Shown here in pieces: positions 1 to 5,316 of a stretch of DNA of 5,316 nucleotides. Source of the DNA: Schlegelella_A sp035493195 (GTDB lineage Bacteria; Pseudomonadota; Gammaproteobacteria; Burkholderiales; Burkholderiaceae_C); contig DATJIM010000067.1 of the NCBI GenBank assembly GCA_035493195.1, positions 1-5,316 on the forward strand, read 5' to 3'. The position numbers were made by a program, and so were the translations under genes. How positions within the stretch are numbered: the stretch's first letter is position 1; every line of letters starts with the position of its first letter. The notes under the pieces were generated by a model. It made no database searches and was not told where the DNA came from. It worked only from the letters and a program-made list of their open reading frames with translations.

Positions 1-98
1 ATGGTTTCGCTTCCGCACTGAAGCAACACCGGCCGTCGCATCGCGCCACGCTCGGCGCGCCGCTGGAGCACACTCTCGGTATATCCGGGGAGCCGATC
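1..98 (+). other. Leading stretch without an identifiable gene
   Basis: Frames 2 and 3 are open through this stretch, and frame 3 runs straight into the secreted-protein gene. No recognisable protein tail, RNA gene or clear promoter was seen. It may be the end of an upstream spacer. Confidence 0.4.
87..92 (+). promoter_or_regulatory. Ribosome binding site deciding the GTG start of the small secreted protein
   Basis: GGGGAG lies 6 nt upstream of the GTG at 99. It is purine-rich and well spaced, and it favours this start over reading the open frame from further upstream. Confidence 0.45.
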
Positions 99-506
99 GT
101 GAAGCCATCGTCCGTCGCCCGCGCCGCAGGTGCGGCCGTGCTCTTCGTCCTCGTTTCGGTTGCCGCCGAGGCGCAACAGCCGGTGACCAAGGCGCCGCCG
201 AGGTTGCCGGCCAATCCGACGGCGTCGGGACGCATCCCGGCCGGAGTCGACACCGGCTCGCCGGCGTCGAGCGACACGCTGCAGCTCGGCACTCCGGTCC
301 CGCCCGCGCTCGGCGCCGAGAGCAGCGAGATGCGCGCCCGCGGCGCCGCAGCGCGCGCTGCGGCGCGGCCGAAGCCGGCGACGAGCGCGCCCGACTGTGT
401 CCGCCCGGGCGCTGTCAACGCTTCGGGCAAGGGCGCGTCGGCGCCCGCGGCAGCGAAGGCGGGCTCGACCGGCGCGAGCGCCGCACGCGCGACTCCGACC
501 TGCTGA
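99..506 (+). CDS. Small Ala/Pro-rich secreted protein of unknown function
   Basis: 135 residues from a GTG start. The N-terminus reads as a Sec signal peptide: Lys2 and Arg8, a hydrophobic core at about residues 9-22 (AAGAAVLFVLVSVAA) and an Ala-x-Ala cleavage site after Ala25 (AEA|QQ). The mature part (about 110 residues) is low-complexity, rich in Ala, Pro, Ser, Thr and Gly, with no recognisable domain and only two cysteines, Cys100 and the C-terminal Cys135. The GTG was chosen because GGGGAG lies 6 nt upstream and because it puts the signal peptide at the N-terminus. The same frame is open back to the window edge, so a longer protein is not strictly excluded. Codon use is GC3-rich like its neighbours, which supports coding, although any GC-rich stretch can give such an ORF. 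It may be a periplasmic or envelope protein. No function is proposed. Confidence 0.55.
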   Translation: MKPSSVARAAGAAVLFVLVSVAAEAQQPVTKAPPRLPANPTASGRIPAGVDTGSPASSDTLQLGTPVPPALGAESSEMRARGAAARAAARPKPATSAPDCVRPGAVNASGKGASAPAAAKAGSTGASAARATPTC

Positions 507-566
507 CGCGCCGATCGGTGCGACCGCCTCACGGGGCGGACCCGCTTTTGCTGGCAAGCCCTTGAC

Positions 567-1505
567 ATGGCAGAGTCGAAGCTCGCTGTCTTCGGCGCGA
601 TCGCCGCGAACGTCGCCATCGCCGCGATGAAGTTCACCGGCGCTGCCGCGACCGGCAGCTCGGCGATGCTTTCGGAAGGCATTCATTCGCTCGTCGACAG
701 CGGCGACGGCGTGCTGCTGCTCGTCGGCATGCGGCTCGCCGACCGTCCCGCCGACGAGCGCCATCCGTTCGGCTACGGCAAAGAGCTCTACTTCTGGAGT
801 CTGATCGTCGCCGTCATGATCTTCGGCGTCGGCGGCGGCGTCTCGATCTACGAGGGCATCCTGCGGCTGCTCGACCCGCGTCCACTGGAAGATGCCGGCT
901 GGAGCTACGCGATCCTCGGCGCGGCGGCGGTGTTCGAAGGCGCGAGCCTGGGAATCGCCCTCTGGCAATTCAAGAAGAGCATCGGCGACGAGCCGTTCTG
1001 GCAATCGCTGCGCACGAGCAAGGACCCGACGCTCTACACGGTGATGGCCGAAGACAGCGCGGCGCTGCTGGGGCTTGCCGCTGCCGCGATCGGCATCTTC
1101 GGCAGCCACCAGCTGCGCATGCCGGCGTTCGACGCCGGTGCGTCGATCGTCATCGGCTTGCTGCTCTGCGGCGTCTCGACGCTGCTCATCGTGCAGGCGA
1201 GGAAGCTCCTCGTCGGCGCGGCGGTCGCCAGCGACGTCGCCGAGGCGATCCGCGCGATTGCGCAGGGCGAGCCGAGCGTGCACCGCGCCGGCTGGCCGTT
1301 GACGATGTATCTCGGTCCCGACGACGTCCTGCTCGCGCTCGACGCCGAGTTCAACGCCGGCGTCCCCGCCGAGGAGGTGTCGCGCGCGGTCAACCGCATC
1401 GAGGACGCGGTGCGCAAACGCTTTCCTGAGATCGGGCGGATCTACATCGAGTCGCGCCGGGTCACGCCGTCCGAGGCCGGGCCCGAAGCGGCGCTCTCGC
1501 CGTGA
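567..1505 (+). CDS. Cation diffusion facilitator family metal transporter (SLC30A9/ZnT9-like)
   Basis: Inner-membrane divalent-metal/proton antiporter, probably exporting Zn2+ or a similar ion from the cytoplasm; 312 residues, usual for the family. TM1 is about residues 6-28. TM2 carries the family signature SEGIHSLVDSGD with His40 and Asp44 as metal ligands. The cytoplasmic loop has HPFGYGKE (66-73), a CDF hallmark, followed by TM3 (about 76-98) and TM4 (about 113-133). TM5 has AEDSAALLG (161-169): where classical CDFs such as YiiP have HxxxD, this protein has Glu162 and Ala166. TM6 follows (about 189-209). The C-terminal cytoplasmic domain ends in a ferredoxin-like fold with FPEIGRIYIE (286-295), lacking the His of the usual zinc-binding pattern. 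The altered TM5 fits the SLC30A9-like branch, so the metal specificity is uncertain. ATG 567 is the only start codon in frame after the stop at 504-506; the RBS is weak. The gene is 60 bp downstream of the secreted-protein gene and convergent with the BLUF gene. Confidence 0.93.
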   Translation: MAESKLAVFGAIAANVAIAAMKFTGAAATGSSAMLSEGIHSLVDSGDGVLLLVGMRLADRPADERHPFGYGKELYFWSLIVAVMIFGVGGGVSIYEGILRLLDPRPLEDAGWSYAILGAAAVFEGASLGIALWQFKKSIGDEPFWQSLRTSKDPTLYTVMAEDSAALLGLAAAAIGIFGSHQLRMPAFDAGASIVIGLLLCGVSTLLIVQARKLLVGAAVASDVAEAIRAIAQGEPSVHRAGWPLTMYLGPDDVLLALDAEFNAGVPAEEVSRAVNRIEDAVRKRFPEIGRIYIESRRVTPSEAGPEAALSP

Positions 1506-1516
1506 GCTCCGCCGCT
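1487..1516. repeat. Inverted repeat spanning the convergent gene ends
   Basis: AGCGGCG (1487-1493) and CGCCGCT (1510-1516) can form a 7-bp stem around a 16-nt loop. The structure covers the CDF stop codon and enters the BLUF stop codon. It could act as a weak two-way terminator, but no T-run follows on either strand, so it is not a classical intrinsic terminator. Confidence 0.25.
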
Positions 1517-1946
1517 AGTGCTGGGCGCCGATCGAAGCCGTGTCGACGAGCTCGTTGAAGAGCGAGAGCGAGGCCTTGCCCGAGACCGCGAACGGGTCGA
1601 GCCGTGTGCCTTCCGAGTACTTCAGCACGAGCGCCGGGTTGAGCCGGTTCATGTTGACCTGGCCCATCGACCAGCTCGCGAAGCTGCGCTCGCCGATCTC
1701 CTCGTAGCTGAGCAGCGCGACGTCGCTGTGGCGCGTGTCGTGCGCGATGTCGTTGTAGAGCTTGCTGACCTGGCTTCGTCCGCCCTCGAGAACCTGCATG
1801 AAGATGCGCGCATTGGCGCAGAAGCACAGCACGCCGGTCACGCCGACCTGCGGGTTGTGCTCGCGCGAGTGCTTGAGGATCGCGGCGAGCGCGTCGGCGT
1901 CGACGCCGCTGGCGGCGCGGCTGGCGTAGAGGAGGCGGACGAGCAT
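1515..1946 (-). CDS. Short stand-alone BLUF-domain blue-light photoreceptor
   Basis: Flavin (FAD)-binding blue-light sensor of 143 residues, with no attached output domain. The BLUF fold covers about residues 1-95 and has every key residue of the photocycle: Tyr7 in LVRLLYAS, Asn31 in the first helix, Gln51 in FMQVLEG, and Trp92 and Met94 in SWSMG. The TGVL and LYNDIAHDTRH stretches are also family-typical. The tail (96-143) is predicted helical and matches the C-terminal helices of PixD-like short BLUF proteins, which signal by binding a partner protein. It is cytoplasmic. Its ATG lies one base after the folE stop (TGAGATG), with AGAAGG 6 nt upstream inside folE, so the two are almost certainly co-transcribed and probably translationally coupled. 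The partner is not identifiable from sequence; FolE itself, or a regulator elsewhere in the genome, is possible. Full conservation of the residues implies an active photoreceptor. Confidence 0.95.
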   Translation of the reverse strand: MLVRLLYASRAASGVDADALAAILKHSREHNPQVGVTGVLCFCANARIFMQVLEGGRSQVSKLYNDIAHDTRHSDVALLSYEEIGERSFASWSMGQVNMNRLNPALVLKYSEGTRLDPFAVSGKASLSLFNELVDTASIGAQH

Positions 1947-1947
1947 C

Positions 1948-2679
1948 TCAGACCTTCTTTCTCGCGAGCAGCGACAGGAACTCGCGGCGCAGGCTGGTGT
2001 TCTTGAGGAACGCGCCGCGCATCACGCTGTTGGTCATCATCGACTCGTCGTCCTTGACGCCGCGCCAGTGCATGCAGAAGTGGTCGGCCTCCATCACGAT
2101 CGCGAGGCCGTCAGGCTTGACGCGCTCCTGCAGCTCCTCGGCGAGCATCGTCACCGCCTCCTCCTGGATCTGCGGTCGGCTCATGATCCAGTCACAGATG
2201 CGCACGTACTTCGACAGGCCGATCAGGTTCGAGTGCTCGTTGGGCATGAGGCCGATCCAGACCTTGCCGAGGATCGGGCAGAGGTGGTGCGAGCACGCGC
2301 TTCGCACCTTGATCGGGCCGACGATCATCAGCTCGTTGAGCCGGGCCACGTTCGGGAACTCGGTCACCGACGGCGCCTCCTCGTAGCGGCCCTTGAAGAC
2401 CTCGGTCAGGAACATCTTCGCGACCCGCTTGGCGGTGTCGTTGGTGTTGTGGTCGCTCTCGGTGTCGATGACCAGCGCGCGCAGCACGCCCTGCATCTTC
2501 TCCTCGACCTCGCTGCGCAGCTCGTCGAGCTCGCCGTCCTCGATGAACTCGGCGATGTTGTCGTTGGCGTGGTAGCGGCAGTCGGCGCCGACGAGCCGCA
2601 GGCGGATCCGCTCCGAAGCCGGCATGCGCGCGAGGTCGGCTTCGCTGCGAAAGATCGGGGTGGGCTTCTCGATGGCCAT
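1948..2679 (-). CDS. folE: GTP cyclohydrolase I
   Basis: Converts GTP to 7,8-dihydroneopterin triphosphate and formate, the first step of tetrahydrofolate and pterin synthesis. It is a cytoplasmic, zinc-dependent homodecamer in known members. The catalytic core starts at about residue 55. Visible motifs are DTAKRVAKMF (81-90); the zinc and catalytic site VRSACSHHLCPILGK with Cys129, His131 and His132; GLSKYVRICDWIMSRPQIQE (154-173); and DHFCMHWRGV with His200 and Cys202, the third zinc ligand. The end, TSLRREFLSLL, is also typical. At 243 residues it is about 20 longer than E. coli FolE; the extra length is an N-terminal region (about 1-50) of unclear role. ATG 2679 has only a weak RBS. It is the first gene of a two-gene operon with the BLUF sensor and divergent from rsmB. 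The full set of zinc ligands marks it as the type I, zinc-dependent enzyme, not the FolE2 type. A link to light is inferred: a reduced folate is the antenna cofactor of many photolyases. Confidence 0.97.
   Translation of the reverse strand: MAIEKPTPIFRSEADLARMPASERIRLRLVGADCRYHANDNIAEFIEDGELDELRSEVEEKMQGVLRALVIDTESDHNTNDTAKRVAKMFLTEVFKGRYEEAPSVTEFPNVARLNELMIVGPIKVRSACSHHLCPILGKVWIGLMPNEHSNLIGLSKYVRICDWIMSRPQIQEEAVTMLAEELQERVKPDGLAIVMEADHFCMHWRGVKDDESMMTNSVMRGAFLKNTSLRREFLSLLARKKV
1953..1958 (-). promoter_or_regulatory. Ribosome binding site of the BLUF gene, inside the 3' end of folE
   Basis: On the minus strand AGAAGG sits 6 nt before the BLUF ATG and overlaps the last codons of folE. It is a good Shine-Dalgarno sequence, which fixes the BLUF start and fits termination-reinitiation coupling with folE. 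Confidence 0.6.
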
Positions 2680-2796
2680 GGCTGCTCGCGGGGAGGCGGG
2701 ACGTCAGCGTACCAAAGCGCGGCCGGCCCTCGCGGTCGAGCGGGATCGGCGGCGCCGCGGCGCCGTGCCTTCGTGCCGCGGTCCTAGACTCGTCGC
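2680..2796. promoter_or_regulatory. Divergent intergenic region between folE-BLUF and rsmB operons
   Basis: This 117-bp spacer must hold the start signals of both operons unless they are read from further away. It contains a perfect 16-bp palindrome (2750-2765) and an 8-bp GGCCGGCC palindrome (2721-2728). A -10-like TAGACT (2785-2790) lies just before the rsmB GTG, but no convincing -35 element is seen on either strand. No known light-regulator operator was recognised. Confidence 0.4.
2750..2765. repeat. Perfect 16-bp palindrome in the divergent spacer
   Basis: CGGCGCCGCGGCGCCG equals its own reverse complement and lies about 31 bp before the rsmB start and about 70 bp before the folE start. 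It could be an operator for a dimeric regulator. In DNA this rich in GC, such a palindrome made only of G and C can also arise by chance. Confidence 0.35.
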
Positions 2797-4134
2797 GTGT
2801 CCGCCCGCGCACCGAAGGCCGCGCTGCCGCTCGCGCGGCTGCTCGGCCACGCCGCCGACGCCGTCGCCGCCGTGCGCGGCGGCCGCTCGCTGAACGACGC
2901 GCTGGCACGCTGCCCCGGGCCGGCGCGGCCCGGCACGCAGGCGCTCGCGTTCCACGCGCTGCGTTGGCTCGGCTCGGCCGAGGTCGTGCGGCGGCTGCTC
3001 GCGCCCAGGCCGCCGCCGCCCGCGGTCGACGCGCTCGTCCTCACCGCGCTCGCGCTGCTTTGGCCGCCGGCCGGTCCACCGTACGCCGACCACGTCCTCG
3101 TCGACGAGGCGGTCGATGCGGCGCGGCAGCGCTCGCCGCGCAGCGCCGGCTTCGTCAACGCCGTGCTGCGGCGCTTCGTCCGCGAGCGCGACGCGCTCGT
3201 TGCCGAGGCGCTCGCCGACCCGCTTGCGCGCTTCAACCATCCGCCATGGTGGCTCGAGCGCCTGCAGGCCGATTGGCCCGACCGCTGGCAGGCGATCGCC
3301 GGCGCCGACAACGAGCATCCGCCGATGACCTTGCGCGTCAACGTGCGGCGGACGACGCGCGCCGAGGTCGTCGCGATGCTCGCGGTGCGTGGCATCGACG
3401 CGGTCGCGGTCGGCGACGGCGCCGCGGTGACGCTGTCGCGGCCGCTCCCGGTCGGCGAGATCCAGGGCTTTGCCGAAGGCCTCGTCTCGGTCCAGGACGC
3501 GGCGGCGCAGCGTGCAGCGCCGCTCCTTCTCGCCAAGCCGCTGGTGTCCGGTGCGCGCGTCCTCGACGCTTGCGCGGCGCCGGGCGGCAAGACCGCGCAT
3601 CTCCTGGAGCTCGCCGACCTCGACGTCGTCGCGATCGACCGCGACCGAGATCGCCTCACCCGCGTCGACGAGACGCTCGCTCGCCTCGGCTTGGCGGCGA
3701 GCACGATCGCCGCCGACGCCGCCGCTCCGGCGACGTGGTGGGACGGCCGGCCGTTCGCTGCGATCCTGCTCGATGCGCCGTGCACCGCGTCGGGAATCGT
3801 GCGCCGCCATCCCGATGTGCGCTGGCTCCGCCGCCCGGGCGACCTCGATGCGCTCGCGGTGACGCAGGCGCGGCTGCTCGATGCGCTCTGGCCGCTGCTC
3901 GTGCCCGGCGGCCGGCTGCTCTACTGCACGTGCTCGGTCTTCCGCAGCGAGGGAGCGGAGCAGATCGACGCTTTTTTGCAACGACGGAGTGACGCCGCGC
4001 TCGCGGCGGCGCCGGCTTCTCCCGGGCACCTCCTGCTGCTGCCCGACAATGAGACGACGCCGACCGCAGGTCCGTCCCGGGCGGCCGACGGCTTCTTCCT
4101 CGCCCTGCTCGAAAAGCACCAGACCGCTTCCTGA
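2797..4134 (+). CDS. rsmB: 16S rRNA (cytosine-967-C5)-methyltransferase
   Basis: Uses S-adenosylmethionine to methylate C967 of 16S rRNA; cytoplasmic, 445 residues (E. coli RsmB has 429). The N-terminal part (about 10-145) is a NusB-like RNA-binding domain ending in RSAGFVNAVLRRF. A linker with FNHPPWWLERL follows, then the Rossmann-type methyltransferase. Motif I is VLDACAAPGGKTAHLLEL (from Val255), the SAM-binding loop. Motif IV is DAPCTASGIVRRHPDVRW with Cys329. Motif VI is LLYCTCSVFRSEG with Cys379 of TCS as the expected nucleophile. The C-terminus GFFLALLEK is family-typical. GTG 2797 is the first possible start, since a stop lies in frame at 2785-2787; no Shine-Dalgarno sequence precedes it. 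It is the first gene of the operon rsmB-DUF4390-ntrY. The def and fmt genes often found before rsmB are not here; the divergent folE takes that place. Confidence 0.96.
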   Translation: MSARAPKAALPLARLLGHAADAVAAVRGGRSLNDALARCPGPARPGTQALAFHALRWLGSAEVVRRLLAPRPPPPAVDALVLTALALLWPPAGPPYADHVLVDEAVDAARQRSPRSAGFVNAVLRRFVRERDALVAEALADPLARFNHPPWWLERLQADWPDRWQAIAGADNEHPPMTLRVNVRRTTRAEVVAMLAVRGIDAVAVGDGAAVTLSRPLPVGEIQGFAEGLVSVQDAAAQRAAPLLLAKPLVSGARVLDACAAPGGKTAHLLELADLDVVAIDRDRDRLTRVDETLARLGLAASTIAADAAAPATWWDGRPFAAILLDAPCTASGIVRRHPDVRWLRRPGDLDALAVTQARLLDALWPLLVPGGRLLYCTCSVFRSEGAEQIDAFLQRRSDAALAAAPASPGHLLLLPDNETTPTAGPSRAADGFFLALLEKHQTAS

Positions 4135-4144
4135 CCGCCCGCCG

Positions 4145-4747
4145 ATGACCCCGTTGCCGCCGCACGGCTCCCTGCGCCGGCGCAGCGTGCTACGCGCGCT
4201 GGGCGTCGCCGGGTTGCGCCTCGTCGCCCCCGCCGCCTGGCTGGCGGCGCTGCCGCCTCGCGCTGCCGCGGCCGAGGCCGACCTGACGCATTTCGACGTC
4301 ATCCGCGACGAAGAGGGCGTGTTCCTGAGCTTCACGGTCAATTTCGAGCTCGCCAAGGGGCCCGAGGAAGCGCTGGCGCGCGCCGTTCCGCTCTTCTTCG
4401 TCGCCGAAGCAGAGGTCTTCCGCGACCGCTGGTACTGGCGCGACCGCCGCATCTCGCATCCGACGCGGGTGTGGAAGATCGTCTACCAGCCGCTGACGTC
4501 GAACTACCGCGTGACGACGGTCGGCGGCCTCGGCCAGACCTATCCGACGCGCGAGGAGGCGCTGCTTTCGCTCAGCCGCGCCACCCGCTGGAAGATCGCC
4601 GAGGCCAACCAGCTCGACGACGGACGCCACTACGTCGAGTTCAACTACCGGCTCGACGTCACACTGCTGCCCAGGCCGATGCAGATCGGCATCGCCGGGC
4701 AGCCCGACTGGCAGCTGCAGGTCAAGCGCACGCAGCGCATCCCGTGA
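4145..4747 (+). CDS. Exported DUF4390 family protein with Tat-like signal
   Basis: 200 residues from ATG 4145, 10 nt after rsmB. The frame is open further upstream, but that part overlaps rsmB, and this ATG puts the export signal at the N-terminus. The signal has an arginine-rich n-region LRRRSVLRALG (10-20), close to the twin-arginine pattern RRxFLK, a moderately hydrophobic stretch (18-36) and Ala-rich cleavage sites near residues 40-45. Use of Tat or Sec is not certain. The mature domain carries the conserved stretches I associate with DUF4390: NFELAKGPEEAL (66-77), VPLFFVAEAEVFRDRWYW (81-98), TSNYRV (118-123), GLGQTYPTREEALLSLSRA, and a C-terminal YRLDVTLLPRPMQIG region. The function of the family is not known to me. 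It overlaps ntrY by 4 nt, so it is made together with the sensor kinase and may act on its periplasmic part. Confidence 0.9.
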   Translation: MTPLPPHGSLRRRSVLRALGVAGLRLVAPAAWLAALPPRAAAAEADLTHFDVIRDEEGVFLSFTVNFELAKGPEEALARAVPLFFVAEAEVFRDRWYWRDRRISHPTRVWKIVYQPLTSNYRVTTVGGLGQTYPTREEALLSLSRATRWKIAEANQLDDGRHYVEFNYRLDVTLLPRPMQIGIAGQPDWQLQVKRTQRIP

Positions 4748-5316
4748 GCCACGATCCCCAACACCAAGCGGCCGACGCGTCGTCGGCCGTGCTGCGCCGC
4801 AGCCGGTGGGCATGGGTCATCTCGACCATCGCGGCGCTCGGTGCCGGACTCGTGCTCGTGTTCCTGCTCGGCGTCGCGACCAACAACCCGTCGCTCTACG
4901 AACGCCACTACGTGTGGCTGTTCTGGGTCAACGTCGCGCTCGCCGGGACGCTCGTCGCGGTCATCGTCGCCGCCGGCATTCGCATGCTCTGGCGCGTCGC
5001 GCGCGGCCGCTTCGGCAGCCGCTTGCTCCTCAAGCTCGCGGCGATCTTCGCGCTCGTCGGCATCCTGCCAGGCGTTCTGATCTACGCGGTCAGCTACCAG
5101 TTCGTCTCGCGCTCGATCGAGAGCTGGTTCGACGTCAAGGTCGAAGGCGCGCTCTCTGCCGGCCTCAACCTCGGCCGCGGCACGATCGACACGATCGTCG
5201 CCGATCTCGGCTCGAAGACGCGGCTCGCCGCCGAGCGTCTCGGCGAGGGCGCGCTCTCGCGCGAGCCGCTCGCGCTGGAGCGGCTGCGCGAGCAGCTGTC
5301 GGCCAAGGAGGTCTCG
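4744..5316 (+). CDS. ntrY: NtrY-type membrane sensor histidine kinase, N-terminal part (cut by window edge)
   Basis: Sensor kinase of the NtrY-NtrX two-component system, linked to nitrogen and redox-type responses. Only the first 191 residues are in the window; the frame is open to the last base. GTG 4744 overlaps the stop of the DUF4390 gene (GTGA), so translation is coupled. TM1 is about 24-45, TM2 about 57-79 and TM3 about 96-118. The basic loop RMLWRVARGRFGSR (80-93) between TM2 and TM3 marks the cytoplasmic side. TM3 and its exit carry the conserved NtrY block LLLKLAAIFALVGILPGVLI and SRSIESWFDVKVEGALSAGL (122-141). After that begins the periplasmic sensing domain. The expected later parts (fourth TM, HAMP, PAS, HisKA and HATPase) and ntrX should lie downstream. 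The assignment rests on the N-terminal block and the gene order rsmB-DUF4390-ntrY. Confidence 0.9.
   Translation, partial: MSHDPQHQAADASSAVLRRSRWAWVISTIAALGAGLVLVFLLGVATNNPSLYERHYVWLFWVNVALAGTLVAVIVAAGIRMLWRVARGRFGSRLLLKLAAIFALVGILPGVLIYAVSYQFVSRSIESWFDVKVEGALSAGLNLGRGTIDTIVADLGSKTRLAAERLGEGALSREPLALERLREQLSAKEVS

Noticed and set aside
1..21. A 6-codon ATG frame at the window start
   Set aside because: It is too short, has no context, and is most likely chance.
524..549. Possible intrinsic terminator: CCGCC/GGCGG stem followed by CGCTTTT
   Set aside because: The stem is only 5 bp with a 6-nt loop, and the four T's are separated from it by several bases. It is too weak to call.
1518..2006. 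A 162-codon plus-strand open frame opposite the BLUF gene
   Set aside because: It is antisense to a BLUF gene with all signature residues, and its own translation has no family features.
2068..2787. A 239-codon plus-strand open frame opposite folE
   Set aside because: It lies antisense to a strongly supported folE, is rich in His, Asp, Leu and Val in a mirror-codon pattern, and shows no known motif.
2704..4452. A 582-codon open frame on the minus strand across rsmB and the start of the DUF4390 gene
   Set aside because: It is antisense to rsmB, which has clear family motifs. Its translation is Arg-rich with no domain, as expected for the shadow of a GC-rich gene.
4841..5080. A 79-codon Ser/Arg/Cys-rich open frame within ntrY
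   Set aside because: It is the wrong frame of ntrY; the frame starting at 4744 gives three membrane segments and the conserved NtrY block.

Overview
The window is compact, very GC-rich bacterial DNA in which almost every base is coding and third codon positions are nearly all G or C. The gene set points to a betaproteobacterium, of the Burkholderiales, Rhodocyclales or a related group. The main reason is the block rsmB - DUF4390 - ntrY, an arrangement I associate with Betaproteobacteria; the NtrY N-terminus and the DUF4390 protein also look betaproteobacterial. The genus cannot be told from this sequence.

Layout. (1) Positions 99-506 (+) hold a small Ala/Pro-rich secreted protein of unknown function. 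(2) 567-1505 (+) is a cation diffusion facilitator (CDF) metal transporter of the SLC30A9/ZnT9-like type. (3) 1948-2679 (-) is GTP cyclohydrolase I (folE), followed one base later by a short stand-alone BLUF blue-light sensor (1515-1946, -). The BLUF gene is convergent with the CDF gene, with only 9 bp between the stop codons. (4) A 117-bp divergent spacer (2680-2796) separates folE from a plus-strand operon. (5) That operon is rsmB (2797-4134), a DUF4390 exported protein (4145-4747) and the 5' part of ntrY (4744 to the window edge, overlapping the previous gene by 4 nt).

How the genes work together. The folE-BLUF pair is the most interesting unit: a flavin photoreceptor tightly coupled to the first enzyme of folate/pterin synthesis. 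This suggests light control of pterin supply, or a direct photoreceptor-enzyme contact. In the plus-strand operon a housekeeping rRNA methyltransferase is joined to a nitrogen-related sensor kinase. The exported DUF4390 protein sits just before the kinase, and its place and export signal make it a candidate accessory of the kinase's periplasmic part. No tRNA, rRNA, CRISPR array, insertion sequence or phage gene was seen. The window looks like ordinary core chromosome, with the light-sensing pair as the accessory element.
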